DNA of 64,000 bases from Spirosoma panaciterrae DSM 21099 (GCF_000374025.1 NZ_KB893195.1:329019-393018); one strand, 5' to 3'; shown: positions 24,475 through 33,515, counted from the first letter of the stretch. Program-made: numbers and translations. The notes: generated by a model not told the origin, from the sequence alone.

Positions 24475-25104
24475 CTAAACAAGCCCTTGTTCTCTGGCAA
24501 AATTGAGCAAAGCAATGGGCGTGTCGATGCCCAATTTACGGGCAATGTTCCGGCGGTGAGCGTTGACCGTAAATTCGCTGATAAACAGCCGTTCACCAAT
24601 CTGGCGGGTCGAATAGCCCTGTACGACGAGCCGGATAATCTCGACCTCGCGTTTGGTAATCTGGTATTTAACGGTGAAGTCGTCGACCAGTCGCTCTGAT
24701 GTATGGCCCGTTGCACCTGTTTCAGGAAACCAGTTTTCGCCAGCAGCCACCGCCCGAATAGCCCTTTTCAGCGTGGCCGAACTACTGGTTTTCAGTATGT
24801 ACCCATCAGCCCCTAATGCTTTCATTTCTTTAATCAACTTCGGCTGATCGTAACTGGTAAAGATGATTACTTTGAGCGTGGGCAGTTTTTCTTTCAGCGT
24901 CGTCAGGGTGGCGATACCATCCATATGCGGCATATTCAGATCGAGCAAGACCAGATCGATCGCTTGTTTTTGCAGCCGGTCCACTAGCTGATGACCATTG
25001 GTGACAGGGTCAAGTACCTCTACCTCCTCCATCTCGTCGAGCACCGAGCGTACCCCGTCAACCAGTAGAGGGTGATCATCCGCTATAATAAGCCGTAAGG
25101 GCAT
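24475..25104 (-). CDS. NarL/FixJ-type response regulator
   Basis: A 209-residue two-domain regulator. The receiver domain has DD at residues 9-10 and phospho-acceptor D55 in LVLLDLNMPHMDG. The C-terminal LuxR helix-turn-helix runs from about 145 (ITKREVEIIRLVVQGYSTRQ, IGERLFISEFTVNAHRRNIA). No histidine kinase gene is adjacent, so its partner is elsewhere. It sits between the acyl-CoA dehydrogenase and the phosphotransferase on the same strand and could regulate both, though a hairpin follows it. Confidence 0.93.
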   Translation of the reverse strand: MPLRLIIADDHPLLVDGVRSVLDEMEEVEVLDPVTNGHQLVDRLQKQAIDLVLLDLNMPHMDGIATLTTLKEKLPTLKVIIFTSYDQPKLIKEMKALGADGYILKTSSSATLKRAIRAVAAGENWFPETGATGHTSERLVDDFTVKYQITKREVEIIRLVVQGYSTRQIGERLFISEFTVNAHRRNIARKLGIDTPIALLNFAREQGLV

Positions 25105-25145
25105 AGGTTTCCTGGTTTAACACGAAGCAACCCTAATATAAACAC

Positions 25146-26408
25146 TTATCCCTGCCGTGCTGCCATTTGTTTACGGAACTGTCGGATTTCTTTTGTCTTT
25201 TGCTTAATGTCCAGACCGTACCCTTTCAGGATGCTAATGGCTAGATTCTGCTTATGTACTTCGTCGGCTCCGTCCCAGATGCGGGCACCCCGTTCGTGCC
25301 GATACATAGCCGACAGCACCGTATCGTCCGTAACGCCCAGCGCCCCATGCACCTGAATAGCCCGATCCAGCACCCGCAGGAACGCATTAGCCACATAGAA
25401 TTTAATGGCTGATACAGCCTCGCGAACGTTGCTTACGCCAACGGTATCAATCATATAGGCCGTATTGAGCACATAGAGTCGACAGGCATCAATCTCGGCC
25501 CGGCTTTCGGCAATAAAGTCCTGGATGAACTGTTTTTCACCGAGCATCACGTCTTCTTCGATCTCGCGGGTGGCGGCCCGTTTGCACAACAGATCCAGTG
25601 CTTTTTCGGCATTGCCGATCCAACGCATACAATGGTGTACACGCCCCGGCCCCAGCCGTTCCTGTGCCAATCGAAACCCCATCCCCTCACCCGCAATGAC
25701 GTTCGAAACGGGCACCCGACAGTTGGTATAGGTCACTTCGGCGTGGCTAAACCAGCCTTCACCCGCTTCCCCAAAGACGGGAATATTTCGCTCTATGACA
25801 AAGCCGGGCGTATCGGTTGGCACAATGATCATACTGGCTCGCTGGTGCGGTGCAGCTTCTGGATTGGTTACGGCCATCACCACGGCAAAGGCAGCCCCAT
25901 CGGCCGAGGAGGTGAACCATTTTCGACCATTAATCACGTATTCATCCCCTTCCCGCACGGCCAGCGTGGCCATGCGCGTCGGATTCGAGCCAGCAAAATC
26001 GGGCTCGGTCATGGAAAAACACGAACGGATTTCACCCGCCATCAATGGTTTCAGATACTGCTCTTTCAGTTCAGGTGATGCGAACTTATGCAGGAGTTCG
26101 ATATTGCCAATGTCGGGAGCCTGACAACCAAATACATAGTGTCCAAAGAATGGGGCGTAGGCCAACACTTCGCTGATCTGCCCGAACTCGCAAAGCGTCA
26201 GTCCATGCCCACCTTCGTCTTTGGAAAGTGCCAGCCCCCAAAGACCAGCCGCTTTGACCTGTTCCCGTTTCTGATCGAGAATTGGCAGGATCGCTTTCAG
26301 GTTCTGGTGCGAAAAATCGGCTTCGAGCGGAATCAGCTCGGCTTCGACAAACGCGCGAACCTGCGCCAGCAACGGGCGAACACGTTCGGTAGTGAAAATG
26401 GTTTCCAT
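25146..26408 (-). CDS. Acyl-CoA dehydrogenase, ACAD10/11 type
   Basis: A 420-residue flavoenzyme. FAD- and substrate-binding segments are CFSMTEPDFAGSNPTRMATLA, YVINGRKWFTSSADGA, and GPGRVHHCMRWIGNAEKALDLL; the C-terminal VHGALGVTDDTVLSAMYRHERGARIWDGADEVHKQ matches the long-chain/ACAD10-11 branch, where the usual catalytic glutamate region is replaced by DGADEVH. It opens a three-gene minus-strand group with the response regulator and the ACAD-type phosphotransferase. Together the two enzymes suggest use of 4-hydroxy acids such as levulinate products. Confidence 0.93.
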   Translation of the reverse strand: METIFTTERVRPLLAQVRAFVEAELIPLEADFSHQNLKAILPILDQKREQVKAAGLWGLALSKDEGGHGLTLCEFGQISEVLAYAPFFGHYVFGCQAPDIGNIELLHKFASPELKEQYLKPLMAGEIRSCFSMTEPDFAGSNPTRMATLAVREGDEYVINGRKWFTSSADGAAFAVVMAVTNPEAAPHQRASMIIVPTDTPGFVIERNIPVFGEAGEGWFSHAEVTYTNCRVPVSNVIAGEGMGFRLAQERLGPGRVHHCMRWIGNAEKALDLLCKRAATREIEEDVMLGEKQFIQDFIAESRAEIDACRLYVLNTAYMIDTVGVSNVREAVSAIKFYVANAFLRVLDRAIQVHGALGVTDDTVLSAMYRHERGARIWDGADEVHKQNLAISILKGYGLDIKQKTKEIRQFRKQMAARQG

Positions 26409-26429
26409 GCCGGAAATTAGTAGATTTTT

Positions 26430-27329
26430 TCATGGAATCGGCATCGTCAGCTCCTCACTCCTGCCCTGTAATCCGCCCGTATGTACGGCCACAACCGTCG
26501 CTCCTTCCGGAAAATAACCGCGCCGGGCAAGGTCGTAAATCCCGAACAACATCTTTCCGGTATAGACCTGCTCCAGTAGAATGCCCGTTTTTTGCTCAAA
26601 CGTTCGAATAAACTCAATCAGTTGCGGAGTCGTTCGGGCATACCCGCCAGAGTGGTAATCTTGGATAAGGTTTAGCTTAGTCGGTGCGAATGCTGCATAC
26701 TCGTCAATCTGAAGCGAGAAGCCAGAATCTGCTTTGAGTACCACAAAGCCAAGTACCTGCGTTTCTGCGGGAGCCGAACGAGCCAGCCCCGCTACGGTTC
26801 CGCCCGTCCCAACCGGGCAGCAGACAAAGTCAGGAACTGTGCCCAACTGCGCGATAATTTCTGGAATAATTTCGGCGGTTCCCCGAACGGCTAATTCGTT
26901 AGTTCCTCCTTCAGGCAGGATATAACAGGGACCAACTTGTGCGATCAAACCCGCCTGAAAAGCAGCCTCCTCCTTTTGCCGATAGGCGGTGCGGCTGACA
27001 AAGTGAAGCCTCATCCCATAGGCTTCACAAGCCTGTAAGGTTTTATTACGCGGTGCCTGAGCCAGTTCATCCCCCCGTACGATACCGATGGTTCGAAAAC
27101 CAAATGCCTGACCCGCAGCGGCCGTAGCGTATAAATGATTGGAAAAGGCCCCGCCAAACGTCAGCAATGTATCGAACCCCTGATCCCGAGCGGCCAGCAG
27201 GTTATAGTTGAGCTTCCGCCACTTGTTACCTGATATATGCGGATGCAGGAGATCGTCCCGTTTAAGCAGCAACCGAATGTTAACCGGCTCAGGGAAAGGA
27301 TTGGCAAGCGGTTGGAGCGTTGAAAGCAT
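26430..27329 (-). CDS. D-cysteine desulfhydrase / ACC deaminase-like PLP enzyme
   Basis: A 299-residue fold-type II PLP enzyme. The lysine that binds PLP lies in HISGNKWRKLNYNLLAA, and TFGGAFSNHLYATAAAG and CCPVGTGGTVAGLARS hold further cofactor contacts. Such proteins are annotated as ACC deaminases, but most bacterial members without the key Glu/Leu pair act on D-cysteine; that cannot be decided here. The frame continues to 27407, yet those 26 residues (including NADILSAD) are the translation of a palindromic intergenic repeat, so I start at MLSTLQPL, 27329. The stop lies 22 bases from the acyl-CoA dehydrogenase start. Confidence 0.85.
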   Translation of the reverse strand: MLSTLQPLANPFPEPVNIRLLLKRDDLLHPHISGNKWRKLNYNLLAARDQGFDTLLTFGGAFSNHLYATAAAGQAFGFRTIGIVRGDELAQAPRNKTLQACEAYGMRLHFVSRTAYRQKEEAAFQAGLIAQVGPCYILPEGGTNELAVRGTAEIIPEIIAQLGTVPDFVCCPVGTGGTVAGLARSAPAETQVLGFVVLKADSGFSLQIDEYAAFAPTKLNLIQDYHSGGYARTTPQLIEFIRTFEQKTGILLEQVYTGKMLFGIYDLARRGYFPEGATVVAVHTGGLQGRSEELTMPIP

Positions 27330-27330
27330 C

Positions 27331-27391
27331 GTAACGCGGACAACCTGTCCGCATTGTTTAAAGATATCAGCAGACAGGATGTCCGCGTTAC
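27331..27391. repeat. Two-palindrome intergenic element, copy 1
   Basis: GCGGACA-ACC-TGTCCGC (27336-27352) and GCAGACA-GGA-TGTCCGC (27370-27386) are 17-base palindromes separated by 17 bases that start ATT and end ATCA. The outer bases also pair: GTAACGCGGACA (27331-27342) with TGTCCGCGTTAC (27380-27391). It fills the gap between divergent genes. The layout resembles REP/BIME elements. The same architecture recurs at 31562-31612. Confidence 0.85.
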
Positions 27392-27419
27392 GTCGTAAAT
27401 TCGCCAAATTTTTGAGAAT

Positions 27420-28451
27420 ATGACCGATATAGCTGAGGATTTTTCGGAAGAGGAAGAATTATACGAGCATCACCGGATTGTGGTCGATAAGGGGCAGAGT
27501 CTGCTGCGCATCGACCGTTTTCTGATGGATCGACTCTCGAACGCCACCCGAACCAAAATCCAGGCCGCTATCGATGCCGAATCTGTTCGGGTCAATGGTA
27601 ACCTCACCAAAGCCAGCTATAAAGTTAAACCGGCCGATGTGATCACAATTTCGCTGGCGCATCCTCCCCGCGACACCGACATTAAGCCCGAAAACATTCC
27701 ACTCAACATTGTTTACGAAGATGAGGATGTGCTGGTGCTTAATAAACCGGCGGGTATGGTAGTCCATCCGGCTCATGGCAACTGGGATGGCACGCTCGTA
27801 AATGGTCTGGTTTATCATTTTCAGCATTTACCCACTTCACGGAATGGTGAGATACGGCCCGGTCTTGTTCATCGGATCGACAAAGATACTTCGGGGTTGA
27901 TGGTGATCGCCAAAACGGAGTACGCGATGACGCACCTGGCCCGACAGTTTTTTGAGCATACCATCGAACGAACCTACAACGCCCTGGTTTGGGGCATCCC
28001 GAATCCACCCGACGGTAGCATTACCGGCTACATTGGCCGATCCGTCCGTGATCGCAAAGTACAGGCTATCTACGACGATGAAAGCAAAGGCAAATGGGCC
28101 GTTACCCACTACAAGACCCTGGAAACCCTGCGCCAGGTGGCGCTGGTCCAGTGCAATCTGGAAACCGGGCGTACCCACCAGATTCGGGCGCACATGAAGC
28201 ACATCGGTCATCCTCTTTTCAACGATGCCATGTATGGGGGCGACCGGATTCTGCGCGGCAATCCCGTTGGAAGCTACAAAGCGTTTGTCGATAATGCCTT
28301 CAAGCTGCTACCTCGTCAGGCGCTTCATGCCAAATCGCTGGGTTTCGTTCATCCCCGTACCCGCCAGTGGCTCCAGTTCGACTCAGCCTTACCCGACGAT
28401 TTTCAGGCCGCTCTGGACAAATGGCGTAAGCGAATGCTGAACGATGAATGA
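27420..28451 (+). CDS. Large-subunit rRNA pseudouridine synthase, RluD/RluA family
   Basis: A 343-residue enzyme that isomerises uridine in 23S rRNA (helix 69 positions if it is a true RluD). An S4 RNA-binding domain covers about residues 25-85 (RIDRFLMDRLSNATRTKIQ, ESVRVNGNLTKASYKVKPAD). The catalytic core has LVLNKPAGMVVHPAHGNWDGT and HRIDKDTSGLMVIAKT, where D154 is the nucleophile, and TGRTHQIRAHMKHIGHPLFND near the end. Length and domain order match RluD. It is divergent from the desulfhydrase-like gene. Confidence 0.95.
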   Translation: MTDIAEDFSEEEELYEHHRIVVDKGQSLLRIDRFLMDRLSNATRTKIQAAIDAESVRVNGNLTKASYKVKPADVITISLAHPPRDTDIKPENIPLNIVYEDEDVLVLNKPAGMVVHPAHGNWDGTLVNGLVYHFQHLPTSRNGEIRPGLVHRIDKDTSGLMVIAKTEYAMTHLARQFFEHTIERTYNALVWGIPNPPDGSITGYIGRSVRDRKVQAIYDDESKGKWAVTHYKTLETLRQVALVQCNLETGRTHQIRAHMKHIGHPLFNDAMYGGDRILRGNPVGSYKAFVDNAFKLLPRQALHAKSLGFVHPRTRQWLQFDSALPDDFQAALDKWRKRMLNDE

Positions 28452-28684
28452 TGAATTTTGTGTAGATAAATTAACGAAAAAAGATAATATTGTGCCTGAT
28501 AAAACTTTTCGGTTTGCCGTGTCCACTATTCGGTGTTACCAACAGCTTGATACGATCTAACTACCAACCCAATTGACCGTATTTATTGCCGTGCAGATAA
28601 ACGGCTGAAATTAACAGTAGTATTCTCTCAGTACAAAGCAATCGCTAACCGAAACTCATTCATCATTCATCATCCTCATTACCA

Positions 28685-29137
28685 ATGATTTCAATTCGTC
28701 CCGGCACCCTTGAAGATGTCCCCGAAGCGTTTGAGCTAGTTATGGAACTGGCCATTTATGAACGAGCCGCCGATGAAGTTACAAACACCGTCGAACAGAT
28801 GGCACTGGATGGCTTTGGCCCTAATCCTCTTTTTCGGATGCTCGTTGCCGAAGACTCCGACAGCCAACGACTCGTTGGCATGGCGCTGTACTTCTATCGC
28901 TATTCAACCTGGAAAGGCAAACGATTGTATCTGGAAGATATCATCGTCAAAGAAGAATTTCGGGGCTATGGAATTGGGAAACTACTTCTGGACGCGACCA
29001 TCGAAACAGCCCGCGAAACCAATTGCACGGGTATGATGTGGCAGGTACTCGACTGGAATGAACCCGCCATCGGTTTCTATAAACAATTTGGCACCCGTTT
29101 CGACGACGGCTGGACCAACTGCCATCTGGATTTTTGA
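28685..29137 (+). CDS. GNAT N-acetyltransferase, diamine acetyltransferase-like
   Basis: A 150-residue GNAT protein. The start SIRPGTLEDVPEAFELVMEL and ELAIYERAADEV match spermidine/thialysine acetyltransferases; LYLEDIIVKEEFRGYGIGKL contains the acetyl-CoA loop (R/Q-x-x-G-x-G/A); WQVLDWNEPAIGFYKQFGTRF is the typical end. It probably acetylates a polyamine or amino acid amine. The 233 bases before it show no gene or clear structure. Confidence 0.88.
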   Translation: MISIRPGTLEDVPEAFELVMELAIYERAADEVTNTVEQMALDGFGPNPLFRMLVAEDSDSQRLVGMALYFYRYSTWKGKRLYLEDIIVKEEFRGYGIGKLLLDATIETARETNCTGMMWQVLDWNEPAIGFYKQFGTRFDDGWTNCHLDF

Positions 29138-29211
29138 GCAAAGAGCATGGGGTACGGGGCAGAGGTTACATTTAGTGCTTAACCCGCTGCCCCGTACCCC
29201 ATGCCCTTTGC
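29138..29211 (+). terminator. 25-bp hairpin after the acetyltransferase gene
   Basis: The arm at 29138-29162 pairs with 29187-29211 over 25 bp with a single mismatch; the left arm is purine-rich. It starts directly after the stop codon. Confidence 0.75.
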
Positions 29212-29253
29212 CAATAAACCCTTATCTTTGTGGTTCGCGAATTGTGACCGAGC

Positions 29254-31560
29254 ATGACGTATCGTCAACAAAAAGCCCTCCGAATTGCGGGATGGGTATT
29301 TCTGAGTATTTTTTTACTGGCCTGTGTGGGAGCGGGTATTGCCTACTCCAAACGGGAAAGTCTTTTACAGTCCACACTTGAACGGGCCATCCGTAAAGCC
29401 AAACGTGACTATAAACTAAACGTACACATCGGCTCGGCCAAATTTACCGGCCTGAGTTCGGTAGCGTTTCAGGATATTTCGGTCGTACCCGAAGATCGCG
29501 ATAGTCTGGCCCACATTCAGCAAGTAGAAGTAGCCGTTCGGTTCTGGCCCCTGCTGACGGGAAAGATTGGGCTGTCTGGCATGTTACTCGACAATGGATT
29601 TATTCAGGTTGTCAAGCGGGATTCGCTGTCGAACATCGATTTTCTACTCCACAAAAAGCGGGACTCTACCGCCGTTGAGGAATCGCCCCGAGAAACCAGC
29701 CGCAAAACAGACTTATCCGAAGTCGCTGAAAATCTGATCGATAACATCCTTTCTAAAATTCCCGACGACCTGAATGTGAACAATCTGGCGTTTCGGGTAA
29801 TGGACAATAACGATACGCTGAACCTGCTGACCAAAACGGCTGTTATTCAGGACGAAGAGGTTCGATCTACCATCCTTCTGAACGGGAATGAAGCGACCTG
29901 GCATCTGGCCGGAACCGCCGATCCAGCCGATCGGGAATACAATCTGGCCCTATATGCCGATGGTAAGCCGATTGAAATACCGTATATCCAGAAAAAATAC
30001 AACTTAAAAGTACAGGTAGATACCCTACGGGCCGAACTGCATGATGTGGATCGATCGGGTAGCGAGTTTCGGATGGAAGGTGCTGGCTCGGTTCGAAATT
30101 TACGGATCAACCACCCTGCTATTGCTCGTACAGACGTTCTGGTTCCTCGAGCAGCTATGGATGCGCACCTGTTCGTTGGTGAAAATTACGTAGGTGTCGA
30201 TAGCTCATCAACCCTCCATCTGGGCGAAGTGAGTGCTCATCCTTTCTTGAAATATACGCTTTCCGAAACGTCGGAACAGTCGAACCTGAAGCAGGCTCGC
30301 CATACCACTTCGGAGGAAGAAGAGTCTGCAGGACCGGGGAAAATTTATGAAGTTCAGCTTCATACGGGCCAAATGGACGCTCAGTCGCTGTTCAACTCAT
30401 TCCCACAAGGGCTTTTTGAATCGCTCGAAGGGATGAAGGTGGCTGGTAAACTAAAATACGATGTTACGTTCCGCCTGGATACATCCCTGCCCGATTCGGT
30501 TGAATTCAACTCCGGCATGACATCGGAAGGGTTCCAGATTCTGAAAATGGGCCAGACGGACTTTGCGGAAATCAACCATCCGTTTGTTTATACCCCCTAC
30601 GAAAAAGGCAAACCGGTTCGTGATATTGTCGTTGGCCCCGCCAATCCGGATTATACGCCAATCAACGCGATTTCTCCAGACCTGCGTAACGCGCTGCTGA
30701 CTTCGGAAGATTACAATTTCTTTACCCACAAAGGATTCAACGAAAAAGCTTTTCGCGTTTCGATTGCTACCAATTTCAAGGAAAAATCCTTCAAGCGGGG
30801 CGCCAGTACCATTTCGATGCAGTTGGTTAAGAATGTGTTTCTGAACCGGAATAAGACATTATCTCGCAAAGTCGAGGAAATTCTGATTGTCTGGCTTATT
30901 GAAAATCAACATATCGTTCCGAAAGAGCGGATGTACGAGGTGTATCTGAATATCATTGAATGGGGCCGGAATATCTATGGCATTGGTGAAGCAGCCCGGT
31001 ATTATTTTGCCAAACGACCATCCGACCTCGACTTAGGCGAAAGTATTTTCCTGGCTTTTGTGGTGCCCCGCCCCAAACATGCTCTCGACTGGTTTTTACC
31101 CGATGGTACGCTACAAACCCGGAACGTACGCGGTTATTTTCGCCTTATCGGACGAATCATGGCCCGCCGTGGCCTGACAGCCCCTGACTCGGGCGCTTAT
31201 GGCTTCTATGGCGTTCGGCTTCGCGAAGGACTTCGCCATGAAGTGGCTCCTGTTGATACGACGATGCAAATGGAGGACTTTCTGCCCAATCCGAATGGCA
31301 ATGAACTTGATGACGACGATGAAGAAGGTGGCACCGGAATCGGTAATTTCTTTCGTCGCCTTTTCAAGGGGAAGAAGGCCGATGAGAAAAAACCGGAGGA
31401 TGAGCAAACCGCTCAACCTGAACGAACCGAATCTTCAGCTACCGAAGTAACGCCAACCGATACCGTAAAAACCCGTAAGCAACTTCGCCAGGAACGGCGC
31501 GAACAAAAACGCCGGGAAAAAGAAGCCAAACGATTACAGGAAGAAGGCAATATACCGTAG
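29254..31560 (+). CDS. Monofunctional peptidoglycan glycosyltransferase (GT51) with AsmA-like front
   Basis: A 768-residue inner-membrane enzyme that polymerises lipid II into glycan. One membrane helix near residues 10-30 (VFLSIFLLACVGAGIAY) anchors it. A 430-residue periplasmic part follows, resembling AsmA/DUF748 proteins rather than a normal MtgA. The GT51 domain starts near residue 470: LLTSEDYNFFTHKGFNEKAF with catalytic E485, KRGASTISMQLVKN, and RMYEVYLNIIEWG with the second glutamate. There is no transpeptidase domain. The last 90 residues are charged and low-complexity (Lys/Glu/Arg-rich). The size and fused front are unusual for a monofunctional enzyme but seen in Bacteroidota. Confidence 0.9.
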   Translation: MTYRQQKALRIAGWVFLSIFLLACVGAGIAYSKRESLLQSTLERAIRKAKRDYKLNVHIGSAKFTGLSSVAFQDISVVPEDRDSLAHIQQVEVAVRFWPLLTGKIGLSGMLLDNGFIQVVKRDSLSNIDFLLHKKRDSTAVEESPRETSRKTDLSEVAENLIDNILSKIPDDLNVNNLAFRVMDNNDTLNLLTKTAVIQDEEVRSTILLNGNEATWHLAGTADPADREYNLALYADGKPIEIPYIQKKYNLKVQVDTLRAELHDVDRSGSEFRMEGAGSVRNLRINHPAIARTDVLVPRAAMDAHLFVGENYVGVDSSSTLHLGEVSAHPFLKYTLSETSEQSNLKQARHTTSEEEESAGPGKIYEVQLHTGQMDAQSLFNSFPQGLFESLEGMKVAGKLKYDVTFRLDTSLPDSVEFNSGMTSEGFQILKMGQTDFAEINHPFVYTPYEKGKPVRDIVVGPANPDYTPINAISPDLRNALLTSEDYNFFTHKGFNEKAFRVSIATNFKEKSFKRGASTISMQLVKNVFLNRNKTLSRKVEEILIVWLIENQHIVPKERMYEVYLNIIEWGRNIYGIGEAARYYFAKRPSDLDLGESIFLAFVVPRPKHALDWFLPDGTLQTRNVRGYFRLIGRIMARRGLTAPDSGAYGFYGVRLREGLRHEVAPVDTTMQMEDFLPNPNGNELDDDDEEGGTGIGNFFRRLFKGKKADEKKPEDEQTAQPERTESSATEVTPTDTVKTRKQLRQERREQKRREKEAKRLQEEGNIP

Positions 31561-31561
31561 G

Positions 31562-31612
31562 GCAGACAGGCTGTCTGCATTCTTTACTATTATCAGCGGA
31601 CAACCTGTCTGC
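31562..31612. repeat. Two-palindrome intergenic element, copy 2
   Basis: GCAGACA-GGC-TGTCTGC (31562-31578) and GCGGACA-ACC-TGTCTGC (31596-31612) are 17-base palindromes separated by 17 bases starting ATT and ending ATCA, exactly the architecture of copy 1. It occupies almost the whole 60-base gap between two genes and may terminate the transglycosylase transcript. Confidence 0.85.
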
Positions 31613-31620
31613 GTTAGACT

Positions 31621-31992
31621 ATGAAATCACTCATTCGAATTATTCTGGTCCTTCTTGTCATTGGTGGGGTCATTGCGATCGTCGTTTCGCAACGCAATCA
31701 TACGTCTCTTTCGCCCAACACCATCGATCTGAGCGTAGACTGTTCCGATATTGATCATGTACTGGTCACTTCGTCGGTGAATGTAGCCGTTCAAAATTTA
31801 TCGTCTCGTTCACACAACGATATATCCGTTAAGATCAGAGCCTACGATGAAGCAGGCAACCTACTGAAAGAGAAGTATACCACGTTTTCCCGAATGCTGC
31901 CGCCAAAGAGCATCTTCGATAAGCCCGTGACCTTACCCGCCAAGACCAAGCGTTGCGATTGCCAGATTGTCAGCTCTCACCCTTTCAATTAG
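31621..31992 (+). CDS. Small membrane-anchored protein of unknown function
   Basis: A 123-residue protein with an N-terminal membrane helix (IRIILVLLVIGGVIAIVVS) and an exported or periplasmic remainder. The mature part, with SSVNVAVQNLSSRSHNDISV and VTLPAKTKRCDCQI, has the alternating strand pattern of an FxLYD-like or Ig-like fold, but I cannot assign a family. Three cysteines are present near the two ends of the domain. It starts eight bases after the palindromic element and may be read through from the transglycosylase gene. Confidence 0.65.
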   Translation: MKSLIRIILVLLVIGGVIAIVVSQRNHTSLSPNTIDLSVDCSDIDHVLVTSSVNVAVQNLSSRSHNDISVKIRAYDEAGNLLKEKYTTFSRMLPPKSIFDKPVTLPAKTKRCDCQIVSSHPFN

Positions 31993-32016
31993 ATTCGTGT
32001 AAAGGATCGCGACAGA

Positions 32017-32640
32017 TCAGCGTTTCAAAACGGCAAAAGCCATACCTCGTCCATATCCCTGAAATAGGGCCAGGGTAATCCAGCTTAGGGCTAGTTGCTC
32101 AATGAGCGTAAATTTATCGTTACCACCCAAATCGTAGCATTCAGCAAAACCAATTTCCCTGGCCAGTTGAGTAGCAACCGTTTTCCCCCACTGACTATCG
32201 CCTGCTACAAACATATCGGCCGCCTGTTCACCATACTGCGGGTTAAGTAAATTTTCAAAGCCAGTCGTATTGAAACATTTTACCACATCGTGAGTAGCCG
32301 TATTCGCCAGAATTGCATCAGTGGTGTTGCTGAATCCGGCAGGTCCCATGCCCCGAACGGTGTTCATAGTATCGATGATGACTTTGCCAGTGGTGTCGCC
32401 CAATTCCTGAACCGCTTCTATTGTTTTCATAGCCGGGGTAGCCAGCACAATAACTTCTGCCTGGGCAACCGCACGGGCTGGTGAGGTGAATCGATCTTCC
32501 CCGATTTTTGTAGCTAGTTTGATCGATTTTTCGGACAGTGGAAAACGGGCACCAACCAGAACGGTATGGCCGACCTCAATAAACCGTTGGGCTAAGGCTC
32601 CACCAACGTTGCCTGAACCAATAATAGCAATGGTCATCAT
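32017..32640 (-). CDS. NADP-dependent reductase of the F420H2:NADP+ oxidoreductase-like family
   Basis: A 207-residue Rossmann protein. IAIIGSGNVGGALAQRFIEVG is the dinucleotide-binding loop and VIVLATPAMKTIEAVQEL the following strand; CFNTTGFENLLNP and the ALSWITLALFQGYGRGMAF tail match the NPD/ProC-like family found in organisms without F420. Substrate unknown. It lies upstream of a DJ-1-type amidotransferase in a minus-strand group, both possibly under the nearby HxlR regulator. Confidence 0.85.
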   Translation of the reverse strand: MMTIAIIGSGNVGGALAQRFIEVGHTVLVGARFPLSEKSIKLATKIGEDRFTSPARAVAQAEVIVLATPAMKTIEAVQELGDTTGKVIIDTMNTVRGMGPAGFSNTTDAILANTATHDVVKCFNTTGFENLLNPQYGEQAADMFVAGDSQWGKTVATQLAREIGFAECYDLGGNDKFTLIEQLALSWITLALFQGYGRGMAFAVLKR

Positions 32641-32701
32641 TAATAGTCTGATAAATGATTAATAGTTCCGTACCCCATATACCCTTACACGCATTACGGA
32701 G

Positions 32702-33472
32702 CTATTCGCCCAGCGCTTCAATGATGGCGCGGGCCGTTTCGGCACCGCTAAAGTTCTGCTGACCTGTTATCAGGTTTCCGTCGCGAATGGCGAAGCCACG
32801 CCATAGGCCCGCCTGCACATAATTGGCCCCCAGCTTCTTCAGTTCGTCTTCAATACGCCAGGGCATAACATGCGCATCGCGGGGAAGCAGACCATAATTC
32901 CATACGGCATTGTCCGCAAAGTCTTCTTCGACATTGGCAAAGCCCGTTACGGTTTTTCCTTTGGCCAGATACTCGCCATTACTCAGCCTGGCGTAGCGTA
33001 AAATAGCCGTACCATGACAGAGCGCCGAGGTTACTTTACCACTCTCGTAAAACTCGACAAACTTTTGTTGCAAATCAGTCGCGTTTTCGAAGGTAAACAT
33101 CGGGGCCTGTCCGCCTGCTACCACCAATGCATCAAAATCAGCTACGTTGAGTTCGGCAATCGGTTTTGTTGTATCGACCAGGGTACGTAATTTTTCGGTA
33201 TGAATGAAACCCTGCGAGATAAGATCAGAGGACGAATACCCACTCGCATCGTTGGGATCGCTCATGGCATCGGGCTCACATTTACCACCATCCGGACTGA
33301 AAATTTCTACTTCATATCCTTTCTCTGCAAATTCATAGTAGGGATGCGTGAGTTCGCTCCACCAGAAACCAACCGGCCAGCCGGTTGTGGTCGAAACGGC
33401 CGGGTTAGAAAGCACAATGGCGACACGCTTAGGGTGTCGGGTATTGACAAGATTCGGGTCTTTGAGGCTCAT
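32702..33472 (-). CDS. DJ-1/PfpI family protein, Hsp31-like glyoxalase or chaperone
   Basis: A 256-residue protein of the class I glutamine amidotransferase-like fold. ALCHGTAIL contains the nucleophilic-elbow cysteine, and the front segment VGFWWSELTHPYYEFAEKGY with VEIFSPDGGKCEPDAM matches the Hsp31/YedU-type subgroup; VVAGGQAPMF is the oxyanion loop. Homologues act as GSH-independent glyoxalases or holdases. It is divergent to the HxlR regulator with 139 bases between, which suggests that HxlR controls it in response to electrophiles. Confidence 0.87.
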   Translation of the reverse strand: MSLKDPNLVNTRHPKRVAIVLSNPAVSTTTGWPVGFWWSELTHPYYEFAEKGYEVEIFSPDGGKCEPDAMSDPNDASGYSSSDLISQGFIHTEKLRTLVDTTKPIAELNVADFDALVVAGGQAPMFTFENATDLQQKFVEFYESGKVTSALCHGTAILRYARLSNGEYLAKGKTVTGFANVEEDFADNAVWNYGLLPRDAHVMPWRIEDELKKLGANYVQAGLWRGFAIRDGNLITGQQNFSGAETARAIIEALGE

Positions 33473-33515
33473 AAGCTTCAGTTGTTCAGTAAAAATTGTT
33501 GTCGATTGACCTGAA

